Position numbers and translations under genes: made by a program. From Borrelia recurrentis A1 (GTDB taxonomy: Bacteria > Spirochaetota > Spirochaetia > Borreliales > Borreliaceae): a stretch of 64,000 bases of DNA. The stretch's first letter is position 1, and every line of letters starts with the position of its first letter. The stretch covers positions 620,001 to 684,000 of the forward strand of contig NC_011244.1 in assembly GCF_000019705.1 (NCBI RefSeq). Reading direction: 5' to 3'. The notes beneath the pieces are model-generated. The model made no database searches. It worked only from the letters and a program-made list of their open reading frames with translations, and had not been told where the DNA came from. Positions 20,051 to 30,553 of the stretch are shown one piece after another.

Positions 20051-22249
20051 ATGCGTGAGGATTTGGTAAGTGTTAAATTAAAAAATATGAGATTTTTTCT
20101 CTATCTCATGCTTTTTATTTTTATTTGCTTTGGTTTTTTGTTTCTAGGTCAAGCTTATTTAAATTATAGACATGAATATTTAAATCGTATTGAGGCTGAT
20201 TTTAAACTTTTTTCAAGTAATGTGGCTTTTAAGATCAAGAATAAATATGATGGTGCTGTTAGTGTTTTGAAAAATTTGATTAAGGATAATAATGTTTTAA
20301 ATGTATTACATAAGGTTTCAAATAATTTTGTTTCAAATGTCGATTTAAGATTTATAGATTTAAATACAAGTATTGCTCTTTTTTTAAGTTCTAAAGGATT
20401 TAATGATATAAGTAAAATTTTTCAACATATTCCTCTTGAAGCTAATTCTTTAGAGGGAGTTTTTTATATTCCTGTAGGAAAAAATGTTTTAATTTCAAAT
20501 AAAAATTTTTCATTTTTAGATATAAATAACATTATTGAGGATCCAATTTATTTTGTACCTGTAAAGGAGAGTAGTGTTTATTATTCAAGTTATAAGAGGG
20601 TAAGAAATAAGCTTTATTCTCTTGTAAGTATGCCACTTATAAATGATAATCATACAGTATTAGGAGTAATTTGTTTTTTTGTTTGTTTTGATAGTTTATT
20701 TGTTGATATTGCAAATCAATTAAATTCTTATTTTAAACTTAGCAATAAAAATTATGAATTTTTTATGATTGATAGAGATTTTCAACCTTTATTGTTAAAT
20801 CTTAATGACTTAAATGTTAATAATTTTTCAGAAAATTATGCAAATAGTGTGCTAAGTAGTGTTATAGAAGGTGTTAGAAGCGATCCTAATATTGTAAAAA
20901 AAATTTTAAAGCATAATACTTCTTCTTATTTTTTAAGTACTTCTCAGATTGCTGGACAGGTAGTTCAAGGCGTTATTTTTAATATGAATCATGTTCCTTT
21001 GAAATTTCAATCAAATGCAATATTTTTCTTAGGTTTTGTATTTGTTGCTTGTCTTATCATATTTTGTCTATGTATCAAGTTTGTTTTACCCTTTTTTAGT
21101 GATTTTAAAATGTTAATTGAGCAAAAAAAGGAAAGAGAGGATATTTTAAAGCTTGATTCTACCTCAGAATTCAAATATAAATCTTTTATCTTCTCTTATA
21201 TTAATACTGAATTTGATAATTTGTTTTCAAAGACTACTAATATCGTTAATAATATTAAATTTTATGTACAGGAATTAAGAGGACGTTTAAACGAAATTAA
21301 TATACCAGAAGAAAGTATAGAAAGAGTGCATAATAGTCTTACTACTTATGATGGTATAGGAGATGCTTTTTCTAAATTTGAAAAAGCAGTTATGAATATT
21401 TTAAAAGATTTTGAATCGACATCTAATCCAATTAATGAGCATAATAAAAATATATTGGATATTGCTGCTAAATTTGAAGAGAATACTAATGCTTTTTATT
21501 CAATAGATAAAAATTTAGAAGTTTTTAATAAAGTTGTAGTGTCAAATTCTGCAAGTATTGATACAGTAAAGAGTAAAGTTTCTGAATTGAATTCTGTATT
21601 TGATAGTGTAAATAAAAATTTCTCCGACCTTTTGTCTCAAACCAACAATCTTCAAAGTGCAAATAAGCTTTTGGTGTTAATATCAGCTCAGACTAATATG
21701 CTTGCAATGAATGCAGCTATTGAGGCAGCAAAAGCAGGGGATGCTGGTAAGAGTTTTGCGGTTGTTGCGGAAGAAATTAGAAAACTTGCTATTAATTCTG
21801 GTAAGTACTCAACGACTATCAAGGATGAACTTAAAAAGGTTAATAATATCATTTCAGTTATAAGTGCAGAAATTGATTCTATTTATAAAGATTTCATTGA
21901 TATTCAAGATAATATTAATAATAATTCTATGCAACATGAGAGAATTAATGTTACTCTTGCTAAACATGTGAGAGAAATAGGTGAATTTAAAGAGCAGTAT
22001 TTAGCTCATGACATTAAAATTAAAGACACTAAAAATATGTGTAAAGAAATATTTAATAGTTATTTTGTTATTAGTGGCAAATTTCATAATTTGAATAGTG
22101 ATCTGAGTGAATTTGAGGTTTCTAAAATGAGTTTAGATGCATTAGAAACTTTACGTGAACATATACTTTTGATTAATGAGTTTAAAGAAAAAATTGCTAG
22201 AATGAGAAATGTTGTTGAGAATATGAATAAAGAATTTTGGGATGTGTAG
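20051..22249 (+). CDS. Methyl-accepting chemotaxis protein, divergent sensor and linker
   Basis: A 732-residue chemoreceptor. TM1 is at about residues 15-40 ([25 protein letters not shown]), the periplasmic sensor is about 290 residues and distinct from its neighbour, and TM2 is [27 protein letters not shown]. The signalling tip [37 protein letters not shown] is intact. No clear HAMP domain follows TM2, and the coiled coil around the tip is diverged and shorter on the C-terminal side. The ATG at 20051 has GGAG 9 bp upstream and is preferred over a TTG at 20009. It ends 1 bp from the stop of convergent murB. Its position matches mcp-3 of B. burgdorferi. Confidence 0.9.
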   Translation: MREDLVSVKLKNMRFFLYLMLFIFICFGFLFLGQAYLNYRHEYLNRIEADFKLFSSNVAFKIKNKYDGAVSVLKNLIKDNNVLNVLHKVSNNFVSNVDLRFIDLNTSIALFLSSKGFNDISKIFQHIPLEANSLEGVFYIPVGKNVLISNKNFSFLDINNIIEDPIYFVPVKESSVYYSSYKRVRNKLYSLVSMPLINDNHTVLGVICFFVCFDSLFVDIANQLNSYFKLSNKNYEFFMIDRDFQPLLLNLNDLNVNNFSENYANSVLSSVIEGVRSDPNIVKKILKHNTSSYFLSTSQIAGQVVQGVIFNMNHVPLKFQSNAIFFLGFVFVACLIIFCLCIKFVLPFFSDFKMLIEQKKEREDILKLDSTSEFKYKSFIFSYINTEFDNLFSKTTNIVNNIKFYVQELRGRLNEINIPEESIERVHNSLTTYDGIGDAFSKFEKAVMNILKDFESTSNPINEHNKNILDIAAKFEENTNAFYSIDKNLEVFNKVVVSNSASIDTVKSKVSELNSVFDSVNKNFSDLLSQTNNLQSANKLLVLISAQTNMLAMNAAIEAAKAGDAGKSFAVVAEEIRKLAINSGKYSTTIKDELKKVNNIISVISAEIDSIYKDFIDIQDNINNNSMQHERINVTLAKHVREIGEFKEQYLAHDIKIKDTKNMCKEIFNSYFVISGKFHNLNSDLSEFEVSKMSLDALETLREHILLINEFKEKIARMRNVVENMNKEFWDV

Positions 22250-22250
22250 T

Positions 22251-23177
22251 TTAATTTTTCTGATTAAATCCTATATATAGTATTTCTTCTTCAAGTAAAA
22301 ATCCTGTTTTTATTTGAACTTGAGTTTTTATTTTATCAATAAGTGTTTTAACCTCTCTAGAGGTAGCGTTATTATTATTGATTATAAAATTGCCATGATA
22401 ATGTGATACTTTTGCTCCTCCAATTTGAAGTCCTTTTAAATTGCATTCTTCAATTATTTGTCCAGTGGGTTTTAAAAAATTTTTATTGTTTTTAAATGTG
22501 CTTCCGCTACTTGGAAAGAGGTAATGTCCTTTATTGATTCTTATTTGCTTATTTTGTTTCATAATTTTTTCAATATGTTTTTTATTACCTTTCTTTAAAT
22601 TTAGCGTTGCTTTTAATATTGCAGTATTTTTGTTTTGAAAAGGCGAAATTTTATATGCAAATTCATTTTTGTTAAATTTTTTACATATAAAATTTCCATT
22701 TTCATCTATGAAGATGATTTTATCTAATATGTCAGAAATTTCACTTCCAAAACATCTTGCATTCATCCAAATTGCGCCCCCAAGTGTTCCAGGAAGTCCA
22801 TATATAAACTCTAGTCCGCTTAATTCATTTTTCAATGCAAAGTTACATAGATCGTTAAAATTGGTTCCGCATTCTGCAGTAATTTGATTGTCATGAATTT
22901 CAATTTTATTTAAATGTTTAGTATAGATAATAGGAAAATTAATTTCTTCTTCATCGTTTATTAATATATTTGAGCCTCCCCCTAAAATAAATATTTTAAT
23001 TTTTTCTTGTATTGCTGTTTTAAATATATGTTTTGTATCTTCGATTGTTTTAGGGATTAAGAATAATTTAGAAATACCCCCTATTTTATAAGTTGTATAA
23101 TTTGCCAGATTTGTTGTTTGAGGTTGAATATTTATCTTTTTAAGAAAATTATTTATGTTCTCTAACATGTTATTCAT
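22251..23177 (-). CDS. murB: UDP-N-acetylenolpyruvoylglucosamine reductase
   Basis: MurB is the FAD/NADPH enzyme that completes UDP-MurNAc. The FAD-binding motif FILGGGSNILIND, then SGLEFIYGLPGTLGGAIWMNARCFG, YKISPFQNKN, and the catalytic-Ser region FPSSGSTFKN are all visible. C-terminal IEECNLKGLQIGGAKVS and LLEEEILYIG match the family. It is a short type II MurB. No Shine-Dalgarno helps to choose among Met codons at 23177, 23168 or a TTG at 23204; the remembered orthologue begins near NINNFLKKI, favouring one of the two ATGs. Confidence 0.95.
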   Translation of the reverse strand: MNNMLENINNFLKKINIQPQTTNLANYTTYKIGGISKLFLIPKTIEDTKHIFKTAIQEKIKIFILGGGSNILINDEEEINFPIIYTKHLNKIEIHDNQITAECGTNFNDLCNFALKNELSGLEFIYGLPGTLGGAIWMNARCFGSEISDILDKIIFIDENGNFICKKFNKNEFAYKISPFQNKNTAILKATLNLKKGNKKHIEKIMKQNKQIRINKGHYLFPSSGSTFKNNKNFLKPTGQIIEECNLKGLQIGGAKVSHYHGNFIINNNNATSREVKTLIDKIKTQVQIKTGFLLEEEILYIGFNQKN

Positions 23178-23261
23178 TTTATATTGGATTATTATTTTTT
23201 TCAAATTTTAATTATATTTTAGATGTAATATGGTTATATAGAATAATTTAGATTTGTCAAA

Positions 23262-23291
23262 TTGTTTCAAATGTAATAGACTTGTTATAAT
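23262..23291 (+). promoter_or_regulatory. Probable sigma-70-type promoter of cysS
   Basis: TTGTTT (23262-23267) and a perfect TATAAT (23286-23291) are separated by 18 bp. Transcription would start near 23298, leaving a leader of about 70 bases before cysS that contains the small hairpin TCCTAA-TTTTT-TTAGGA (23315-23331). Confidence 0.5.
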
Positions 23292-23369
23292 AAGTTATAT
23301 AAAGATTGTGTCAGTCCTAATTTTTTTAGGATATCTTTTGAATTTTAAACTTAATTTTTGATGGTATTT

Positions 23370-24815
23370 ATGCTTCTTAAGTTATACAATACAAAAACAA
23401 AATGTTTATCTGAAGTAAAGAACTTAAGTGAAACTAAGATTTATGCTTGTGGTCCTACTGTTTATAATTATGCCCATATAGGCAATCTTAGAACTTATAT
23501 TTTTGAAGATCTTCTTATTAAATCTTTAAAGTTATTTAAGTATAATGTTAATTATGCAATGAATATTACTGATATTGGGCATTTAACAGGTGATTTTGAT
23601 GATGGAGAAGATAAGGTAGTAAAGGCTGCAAAAGAGAGAGGTCTTACTGTTTATGATATTAGCAGATTTTTTACAAAAGCTTTTTTTGATGATTGTAAAA
23701 AGTTAAATATTTTATATCCTGATAAAGTACTTGTTGCAAGTGAATATATTTTGGATATGATAGAAGTAGTTAAAGTTCTTGAAAAGAATGGATTTACTTA
23801 TTTTGTAAATGGTAATGTTTATTTTGATATTTCTCGTTTTAAAAATTATGGACAAATGGCTGGCATTAATCTAAATGATATTAATGAAAATTCCGTTTCT
23901 AGAGTTGAGTTAGATTTTTCAAAAAGGAATAAATCAGATTTTGTTTTATGGTTTACAAATTCAAAATTTCAAAATCAAGAAATGAAGTGGGATTCTCCTT
24001 GGGGATTTGGCTATCCAAGTTGGCATTTAGAATGTGCAACAATGAATTTGAATTATTTTAATAGTACTCTTAATATTCATTTGGGAGGTATTGATCATAT
24101 TAGAGTGCATCATGTAAATGAAATAGCTATAATGGAATGTTATTTAGGTAAAAACTGGTGTGACATGTTTATTCATGGTGAATTTTTGATTATGGAAAAT
24201 GAAAAGATGTCAAAGTCAAATAATGATTTTATTACTATAAAAAACTTAGAAGATGAGGGATTTTCACCTTTAGATTTTAGATATTTTTGTTTAACTGCTC
24301 ATTATAGGACACAACTTAAATTTACATTTCATAGTTTAAAAGCTTGCAAAGTGGCTAGAGAAAATTTGCTTAGTAAGTTGACCTCTTGTTATTCTTCATT
24401 AAGTCAATTTGATATTAGTTTACTTAGTCAGGATGATGAAAATATTGAGTTTATATTGGAACATAAATATTATGATAGTTTTTTAGAAAGAATAGCTTTT
24501 GATTTGAATATTCCTAAAGTGTTGGCTTTGCTTTGGGATATTGTGAGGGATAATAATTTAAGCTCTCTTTCAAAACTTAAACTTGCATTTAAATTTGATG
24601 AAGTTTTGTCTCTTGGATTACGGGAAGAAATTTTGAGAGAAATTGACATGAGTAGGATAGTTATTGATGATGTTATGAATTCTTTGATTGAAGAGAGACG
24701 ACTTGCCAAATTGAAAAAAGATTTTAAACGTGCTGATGAGATTAGAGAATATTGTCGTTCTAAAGGTTTTATATTAATTGATACTGAAGAGGGTACTAAA
24801 GTTAAGCGAGGATAG
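23370..24815 (+). CDS. cysS: Cysteinyl-tRNA synthetase
   Basis: A 481-residue class I synthetase. The HIGH motif is [22 protein letters not shown] near residue 30, the zinc-site region reads [11 protein letters not shown] with HHVNEIA, and the KMSKS motif is [12 protein letters not shown]. The C-terminal end [29 protein letters not shown] is typical of bacterial CysS. I chose the ATG of MLLKLYN, which matches the family N-terminus; upstream in-frame ATG/TTG codons add 1-4 residues. It is followed 3 bp later by the TIG-domain gene and glyA, so an operon is likely. Confidence 0.96.
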   Translation: MLLKLYNTKTKCLSEVKNLSETKIYACGPTVYNYAHIGNLRTYIFEDLLIKSLKLFKYNVNYAMNITDIGHLTGDFDDGEDKVVKAAKERGLTVYDISRFFTKAFFDDCKKLNILYPDKVLVASEYILDMIEVVKVLEKNGFTYFVNGNVYFDISRFKNYGQMAGINLNDINENSVSRVELDFSKRNKSDFVLWFTNSKFQNQEMKWDSPWGFGYPSWHLECATMNLNYFNSTLNIHLGGIDHIRVHHVNEIAIMECYLGKNWCDMFIHGEFLIMENEKMSKSNNDFITIKNLEDEGFSPLDFRYFCLTAHYRTQLKFTFHSLKACKVARENLLSKLTSCYSSLSQFDISLLSQDDENIEFILEHKYYDSFLERIAFDLNIPKVLALLWDIVRDNNLSSLSKLKLAFKFDEVLSLGLREEILREIDMSRIVIDDVMNSLIEERRLAKLKKDFKRADEIREYCRSKGFILIDTEEGTKVKRG

Positions 24816-24818
24816 TTT

Positions 24819-26372
24819 TTGGCAGTATTTATTAGGGGACAATATTTTATTTTAAGTTTAATTTTTTTAATTTTTTTTGGTTTATTTGTTTTTTCTGGAT
24901 TTTTGTTTTATTTAAAGCCTGTAATTTATGAAATATCACCTATGCCTGCTTCTCATGAAAATGTAATTGTGATTAAAGGACGTAATTTGGGTGATAAAAT
25001 TGGAGAAGTTAATATTAATGATCATTATTTAGTGAAAAGTAGTATTATTAGTTGGAGCAATGAGAGAGTAGTTTTTAAAATTACTAATGAAATTAATTCT
25101 GGGCTTGTTTTTATAAAAAATAGGCAAGGTATTAGTAATGAGCTTTTTCTTGTTATTAGTAGACAAGTTCCAATAAAACTTGAAAAAGACAATAGTCCTT
25201 TTCTTTTTTTAGAGGAAAATTTAGTTGTAATGACAAATACTCCTGTTGTATTGAGGGGTAAAAATTTAACGTCAGATTCTGGAGTTGTTGAGATATTTAT
25301 TCAAACCAAACACGAACTTTATAAAGTGCTCTCTAGAGATATATTGAGTTTAAGTGAGATGGAGATAAGATTTATTCCCCCTAAAACTTTGAATATTAAT
25401 GGTGAAATTTTTGTAGTGGTTGATGAACTTAAGAGCAATAAACTTCCTTTTAAATTTAATGAAAATTTTTTTGCATGGAATTTACAGAAGGGTAAAAATT
25501 TTAAAATTTCCCATGAAATTTCTTTTTTAAAGAATAAGAATGATAGTTCTAATGAAATATTAGATAATATTAATTTTAATATTTTTTATTTAAGTCCAGT
25601 TGAAAATGAAAGACAAAAAATTCAGTTTGTAGATAATAATGGAACTTTATTGAATTTAGATAATTTGTTTTTTAAAAATTTGAAATCAGATAAGTATCAT
25701 TTTAACTTTGAAGTTAAGACTTTTCAGTTAAATTTAGATATTTTTGATGTGAAAGCTTTGGAGGGTATTAGGGTAAGTACAGATGCTAATATACGTGAGT
25801 TTAAAACTTATGTTTTAGATAAAAGAGATCATTATTTATCTTATGATTCGTTTGATTTAACTTCAATTAATTTGAATGTCAATAATAAAGATTCCGCTTA
25901 TGAATTAGCAAAATCTATTATTGATGCTTTAGTATCATATTTTACACTTGTAAATAATGATTTAGCTTTAGATAAATCTATTGAGATGAAAGAAATTTCA
26001 GTTGATAATTTAATTTTGCTTACTAATTTATTGTTTTTTAGACATAATATACCTTTAAGAAATGCTGTTGGATTTTATTTCGATAATAAGTCTTCCAAAC
26101 TTCAAAAACATATTTGGTGTGAGTTTTTTTTAGAGCATATTGGTTTTATTTATTTTGATATAATAAATGCAGTATTATTTAAGGATAGCTCAAATTATTT
26201 TTTGAATATGTCAGAGAATTATATCCATTATGGATATAGAGAAGATTATGATAATGATTTATTATTAGATGAATATGTTGATTTGGTGTTGTTTAAATAT
26301 AAAAGCTTAACAAGTCATGATCATTCTTTGAATTATAAGATTACTTTGGAGGAAAATAGTAATGATAGATAA
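24819..26372 (+). CDS. Membrane-anchored TIG-domain protein with transglutaminase-like fold lacking the catalytic Cys
   Basis: A 517-residue protein of unknown function. It starts with TTG 3 bp after cysS, has one N-terminal membrane span (residues about 9-32), then two Ig-like TIG/IPT modules ([20 protein letters not shown], and [20 protein letters not shown]). The C-terminal third resembles a transglutaminase-like domain: [22 protein letters not shown] matches the helix and GIPAR-VsGy strand, KHIWCEFF the His motif, and GFIYFDII the Asp motif. The predicted nucleophile position is Ser394 rather than Cys, with His431 and Asp447 in place. It would act at the periplasmic face. The stop overlaps the start of glyA by 11 bp. 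The domain reading is mine, by eye. Confidence 0.6.
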   Translation: MAVFIRGQYFILSLIFLIFFGLFVFSGFLFYLKPVIYEISPMPASHENVIVIKGRNLGDKIGEVNINDHYLVKSSIISWSNERVVFKITNEINSGLVFIKNRQGISNELFLVISRQVPIKLEKDNSPFLFLEENLVVMTNTPVVLRGKNLTSDSGVVEIFIQTKHELYKVLSRDILSLSEMEIRFIPPKTLNINGEIFVVVDELKSNKLPFKFNENFFAWNLQKGKNFKISHEISFLKNKNDSSNEILDNINFNIFYLSPVENERQKIQFVDNNGTLLNLDNLFFKNLKSDKYHFNFEVKTFQLNLDIFDVKALEGIRVSTDANIREFKTYVLDKRDHYLSYDSFDLTSINLNVNNKDSAYELAKSIIDALVSYFTLVNNDLALDKSIEMKEISVDNLILLTNLLFFRHNIPLRNAVGFYFDNKSSKLQKHIWCEFFLEHIGFIYFDIINAVLFKDSSNYFLNMSENYIHYGYREDYDNDLLLDEYVDLVLFKYKSLTSHDHSLNYKITLEENSNDR

Positions 26373-27615
26373 CATTCTATTTGATTTAATTGAAAGAGAA
26401 GCTAAAAGAGAGAGAGAAAATATTGAGTTAATTGCTTCAGAGAATTTTGTTTCATCAGATGTGAGACAAGCTGTTGGAAGTGTTTTGACCAATAAATATG
26501 CCGAAGGGTATCCTTCAAAGAGATATTATGGTGGATGTTCTGTTGTTGATGATATTGAAAATTTAGCCATATCACGAGCTATGGAATTATTCGGTGCAAG
26601 TTATGCTAATGTTCAGCCTCATAGTGGTTCTCAAGCTAATATGGCTGCTATAATGTCACTTATTAAGCCTGGGGATAAAATTCTTGGGATGGAATTGTCT
26701 CATGGTGGTCATTTGACTCATGGTAGTAAGGTTAGTTTTTCTGGTATGTTTTTTGATGCATATTCTTATGGTGTTTCAAGAGATTCTGAGATGATTGATT
26801 ACGATGATGTTAGAAACATAGCTAAGGCATGTAGGCCAAATTTGATCATTGCTGGTGCATCTTCTTATTCAAGAGAAATTGATTTTAAGAAGTTTCGTGA
26901 AATAGCAAATGAAGTTTCAGCTTATCTTTTATGTGATATTGCTCATACGGCAGGTCTTGTTGCTACGGGTTTTCATAATTCTCCTATTGATGTTGCACAT
27001 TTAACTACAAGTACTACTCATAAAACTTTAAGAGGTCCTAGAGGAGGCTTAATTCTTGCAGGTAAAGAGTTTAATACGATGATCAATTATAATAATAAAG
27101 AGAGAACTTTAGATTTAGCTGTTAATTCTTGTGTTTTTCCAGGAACTCAAGGTGGACCTTTAATGCATGTTATTGCGGGCAAAGCAGTGGCTTTCAAAGA
27201 GGCATTAAATAAAGAGTTTAAAGATTATATTTCTAGGGTTATAGAGAATACTAAAGCTATGGCTGAGTATTTTATTTCAGAGGGTCTTAGAATAGTTAGT
27301 GGTGGTACAGATAATCATTTGTTTTTGGTTGATCTTAGTGGTTTAGGTATTACGGGAGCTGATGCTGAGAAGATTCTTGAAAGTGTAAATATTACGCTTA
27401 ATAAAAATGCAATTCCTTTTGATTCTAAAAATCCTTCTGTAGCTTCTGGAATTAGAATTGGTGCTCCTGCTATTACTTCACGAGGTTTAAATAGAGATGA
27501 TTCTATTAAAGTTGCTCATTTTATTATTAGAGCTTTAAAGACAAAATCTACTGATGAACTTAGAAAGATAAAACAAGAAGTTATAGGGTTTATTAGTAGT
27601 TTTGATATGCCTTAG
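26362..27615 (+). CDS. glyA: Serine hydroxymethyltransferase
   Basis: A PLP enzyme converting serine and tetrahydrofolate to glycine and methylene-tetrahydrofolate. At 417 residues it is full length. Motifs include [10 protein letters not shown] near residue 20, [38 protein letters not shown], and the PLP-lysine site [20 protein letters not shown]. The ATG lies inside the end of the preceding gene with GGAGG 9 bp upstream. In Borrelia, glycine from this enzyme could also supply the peptidoglycan bridge; that link is inference. Confidence 0.97.
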   Translation: MIDNILFDLIEREAKRERENIELIASENFVSSDVRQAVGSVLTNKYAEGYPSKRYYGGCSVVDDIENLAISRAMELFGASYANVQPHSGSQANMAAIMSLIKPGDKILGMELSHGGHLTHGSKVSFSGMFFDAYSYGVSRDSEMIDYDDVRNIAKACRPNLIIAGASSYSREIDFKKFREIANEVSAYLLCDIAHTAGLVATGFHNSPIDVAHLTTSTTHKTLRGPRGGLILAGKEFNTMINYNNKERTLDLAVNSCVFPGTQGGPLMHVIAGKAVAFKEALNKEFKDYISRVIENTKAMAEYFISEGLRIVSGGTDNHLFLVDLSGLGITGADAEKILESVNITLNKNAIPFDSKNPSVASGIRIGAPAITSRGLNRDDSIKVAHFIIRALKTKSTDELRKIKQEVIGFISSFDMP

Positions 27616-27629
27616 TTTGCATTTATAGG

Positions 27630-28394
27630 TTGATTGTTGCAGTGTATAATTTATTTCAGATTATCTTTTTATTGTTGCCATTTATTTTGATTTTTAGTCC
27701 TTTTATTTTAGGCATATTTTTTATATTTTTTATTTTAAGTATAATTTATAGCATTTTAGGTGGATTTAGGATATCTACTACTACAAGGGATTATTTTTAT
27801 TCTAAATCAAGGGAATTTGAGTTTTATAAATTATCATTTTTACTAATGGCTAAATTAATTTCTATTTTAGGATCGATGACCGGTGAGCAATTAAATTATA
27901 TTAGTTTTATAATGAATTCATTAAATTTATCTGAAAGAGATAAGAGTGAACTTTATAATCTATTTCATTTTTCCGTAACACAGAATAGGAATGCAGACAA
28001 AATATTATATACTCTAAAACTTGGCTATTTCCAACGTAAAGACCTTTTTGTGTGGCTTGTGTCGGTTTTAAAAGAAATTAATAATTTAGCTAGATATAAA
28101 AGTTTAGAAGGTGATAAATTTATTTTATATGTTAGTTCATTTCTTGAACTTGATTTTGAAAGTTATGATTCTTATAAGAATGTTGATATAAAGGTTGTTA
28201 ATCCTTATGAAGTATTGGGGTTAAAATATGATGCTAGTGATGATGATATAAAGAGAGCTTATAAAAAATTGGTTATACAATACCATCCAGATAAATTTGA
28301 AAATGAACCTGTTAAACAAAAAGAGGCAAATGAAAAATTTATTAGGATTCAGGATGCTTATGAAAGAATTTCTAAAGAGAGAAATTTAAAGTAG
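27630..28394 (+). CDS. DjlA-like membrane-anchored J-domain protein
   Basis: A 254-residue protein with an N-terminal hydrophobic region (two close spans, residues about 5-45), a helical middle (about 65-175) resembling TerB-like domains (LMAKLISILGSMTGEQLNYISFIM...LNLSERDKSELYNLFHF), and a C-terminal J domain from about 190. The J domain reads NPYEVLGLKYDASDDDIKRAYKKL and holds the essential HPD motif (QYHPDKFENE). This order is that of DjlA co-chaperones, which stimulate DnaK at the membrane. The start is TTG in a region without a good ribosome binding site and could shift by a few codons. It lies 14 bp after glyA and ends before a strong terminator. Confidence 0.82.
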   Translation: MIVAVYNLFQIIFLLLPFILIFSPFILGIFFIFFILSIIYSILGGFRISTTTRDYFYSKSREFEFYKLSFLLMAKLISILGSMTGEQLNYISFIMNSLNLSERDKSELYNLFHFSVTQNRNADKILYTLKLGYFQRKDLFVWLVSVLKEINNLARYKSLEGDKFILYVSSFLELDFESYDSYKNVDIKVVNPYEVLGLKYDASDDDIKRAYKKLVIQYHPDKFENEPVKQKEANEKFIRIQDAYERISKERNLK

Positions 28395-28446
28395 GAATGA
28401 ATTGGCATAAATTAAATAATTTGTAGGTTTTGTTAATTTTATGGGT

Positions 28447-28486
28447 AAAATTGTTTAAAGAGTAAATTTACTCTTTAAACAATTTT
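28447..28486. terminator. Bidirectional terminator, perfect 40-bp palindrome
   Basis: A perfect inverted repeat with 20-bp arms, centred between 28466 and 28467 (core AGAGTAAATTTACTCT), lies between the convergent djlA-like and p66 genes. It is followed by a T run on the plus strand (28483-28490) and preceded by A residues that give U residues on the minus strand. It should end transcription from both sides. Confidence 0.85.
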
Positions 28487-28491
28487 TTTTA

Positions 28492-30330
28492 TTAAGAAAT
28501 AGATATTTTAAATAGTATAAATACACTTCCATTTTGATCTTTGGATGCCAGGATATTGTTTGAATCCCATCCAATAACTATGTTTGTTAATTTAATTAAG
28601 TTTTCTAATTCTAGTCCAGCTTTTAGATATAAAGTGTTTTTTTGAAAATTAAGGGTTCCTAGCATATGAGCACCTACATATGGAATTATATATGTATTTG
28701 GTGACATAGATTTTAAAGGTATTGCATAATCAAGGTATAATGCACCTCCAAGTTGAGTTGCGCTAGCAAATTCAATGTTGGTTTTATTTGTGGTGTTAGT
28801 GTTTGGAGTAAGAGCTGCTATTATGTCATCTGATTTAGGTTTGTCTCTTAAGAGATCATAAGTGCCTATTGAGGCTATCCAACCAAGTCCAGGGATAATA
28901 CCTTTTTTATTATCTTCGTAAGTTGAAAGTTCTGCATTCAATGTTTGAAATGATTTTTTGGCGATGTTTTGTATTAACGTATTTGAAGATGTAGGTCTAT
29001 ATAGACTTTTTCCATAATTAATTCCAAATCCGATGCCGGATTTTTTATCTTGTGCACCAAATATTCGTTTGTTATAAGATTTACTTCCACTAATTTCCCA
29101 AGATTCTTCTTCTCCTTCATCTGTATTCCAGGCAAGTCCTATACCAGTTCCCACAGAGAATTCAAAATTGGGGGTTCTTTTTATATCGAATTGAAGCTTA
29201 TTGCTTACTGGATCAAATTGCTTTTTTTCATCTGTGTTTGCTTTTCTAGATATGTGTCCAAGTATAGAAAAATCACTTGCAAATGGGTCTATTCCTAAAT
29301 CGGAACCGGCATTTAGTAATAGATAAGTATTTTTATTGTTAATTTTTGTAAGACCAAGTTTGTAACTAACTCCAATGGAAGTTATTATAGATGCATTTGA
29401 TAGAGTTGGATTTACAAGATCTGAGTCTGTGACAGATGTATCTTTAAGACCATATGTTATTGAGGAATTATTGAATGTTGAGTTTCCGATTGCTCCTGAT
29501 ATTCCAAAATTTAACTCAAGAGGATTTTTGACACTGATATTTGAATTATATTGTGTTAAATTGTTTTGTATTGGTTTCCATTTGACTTGCGCACCATAAA
29601 GTATACCTTTGTAAGTATCGTTATAAGGAATTGCCTCTTTATTTTTTTTATCTTCTTCAGAATCTTTGTCATTTTTTTTATTATTTCTATTTCCTGTTCC
29701 TGTTGCTCCAATTGATAGTATGAGTTCTAATTGTGATGGAAGTTTGTATCCAAATTGAAGAGTTCCTATTTTTTTAGCTGTACTTCTTGAAAGAATTGTT
29801 CTTGTTGTTGCATTTTCCTTGTTTGGGAAACCGTAATATTGGCTTTGAATTTTACTTATTGGTGCGAAACTAAATAATGATTCTTGATTAAAGTTAAAAT
29901 CAGTCATTGATTCCATTTTAAGGTAAAAATCGTACATATTAATTTGTGCTGTAATATTTTCTACGCTAAATTTTATTGGTGTATTACTTTTTCCACTAGC
30001 GTTTAAGCATAGACTTTCTACTTTAACATAAGCTGAGAGAGGATCATTATTACCTACTTCTTTTGTATTTATATATGGTGTAATTTTAATTCCCACATTG
30101 GTTTTATTTTCTAAACCAGGAACAAGTTCATCCATATCAAATCTAAATTGGCTACTGTTGTCAAAAGTTAATGTAATAGGGAGTTTGAGATTTTGATTAA
30201 GTTCGGGTGTATTATTGCTTGTATTTGTATTGCTTGAGTTATTACCATTAGTATCAGTCTCATTATCTTCAGCAAAAGCCATTATATGACTTAATATTAT
30301 TACGAGTAGACATATTATTGTTTTTGTCAT
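28492..30330 (-). CDS. p66: P66-family outer-membrane porin/adhesin
   Basis: A 612-residue beta-barrel protein with a cleavable signal peptide (cut predicted after the Ala at residue 20, MAFA/EDN). The sequence has the P66 landmarks: FRFDMDELVPGLENK, ITAQINMYDFYLKM, ESLFSFAPISK, YYGFPN, LELILSIGATGTGNRN, LELNFGISGAIGNSTFNNSSITYGLKD, LGIDPFASDFSILGHIS, and the C-terminal VIGWDSNNILASKD. In Lyme Borrelia P66 is a porin and binds beta-3 integrins; porin activity is also known in relapsing-fever species. Low-complexity Asn/Thr stretches near residues 25-45 probably are surface or periplasmic linkers. AAGGAG lies 8 bp before the ATG. Confidence 0.95.
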   Translation of the reverse strand: MTKTIICLLVIILSHIMAFAEDNETDTNGNNSSNTNTSNNTPELNQNLKLPITLTFDNSSQFRFDMDELVPGLENKTNVGIKITPYINTKEVGNNDPLSAYVKVESLCLNASGKSNTPIKFSVENITAQINMYDFYLKMESMTDFNFNQESLFSFAPISKIQSQYYGFPNKENATTRTILSRSTAKKIGTLQFGYKLPSQLELILSIGATGTGNRNNKKNDKDSEEDKKNKEAIPYNDTYKGILYGAQVKWKPIQNNLTQYNSNISVKNPLELNFGISGAIGNSTFNNSSITYGLKDTSVTDSDLVNPTLSNASIITSIGVSYKLGLTKINNKNTYLLLNAGSDLGIDPFASDFSILGHISRKANTDEKKQFDPVSNKLQFDIKRTPNFEFSVGTGIGLAWNTDEGEEESWEISGSKSYNKRIFGAQDKKSGIGFGINYGKSLYRPTSSNTLIQNIAKKSFQTLNAELSTYEDNKKGIIPGLGWIASIGTYDLLRDKPKSDDIIAALTPNTNTTNKTNIEFASATQLGGALYLDYAIPLKSMSPNTYIIPYVGAHMLGTLNFQKNTLYLKAGLELENLIKLTNIVIGWDSNNILASKDQNGSVFILFKISIS

Positions 30331-30357
30331 TATAATATCTCCTTTGTTATAAGATAT

Positions 30358-30375
30358 AAACTTCTTTGGAAGTTT
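30358..30375 (-). promoter_or_regulatory. Small hairpin in the p66 leader
   Basis: A perfect 7-bp stem with a 4-base loop (AAACTTC-TTTG-GAAGTTT on the plus strand) lies 28-45 bases upstream of the p66 start codon. It could be part of the 5' untranslated region or flank the promoter. No function is established. Confidence 0.35.
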
Positions 30376-30488
30376 CTTTTAATAATTATATATTTATTAT
30401 ATATTTTAGGTATTAAGAGTTTTATGATTTTATAATATTAATTCTTATGTAAAAATTCAAGTAATTTTAAGGTATGTATAGATTATTC

Positions 30489-30519
30489 AAATAAGACCAA
30501 CTATTTGTTAGTCTTATTT
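30489..30519 (-). terminator. Probable terminator of lctP
   Basis: A 13-bp stem with a single C/A mismatch and a 5-base loop (arms AAATAAGACCAAC and GTTAGTCTTATTT) sits 35 bp beyond the lctP stop. There is no long U tract on the minus strand, only a few T residues, so strength is uncertain. Confidence 0.6.
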
Positions 30520-30553
30520 GTTAATATTATGATATATCTAAATTTATTATTTA

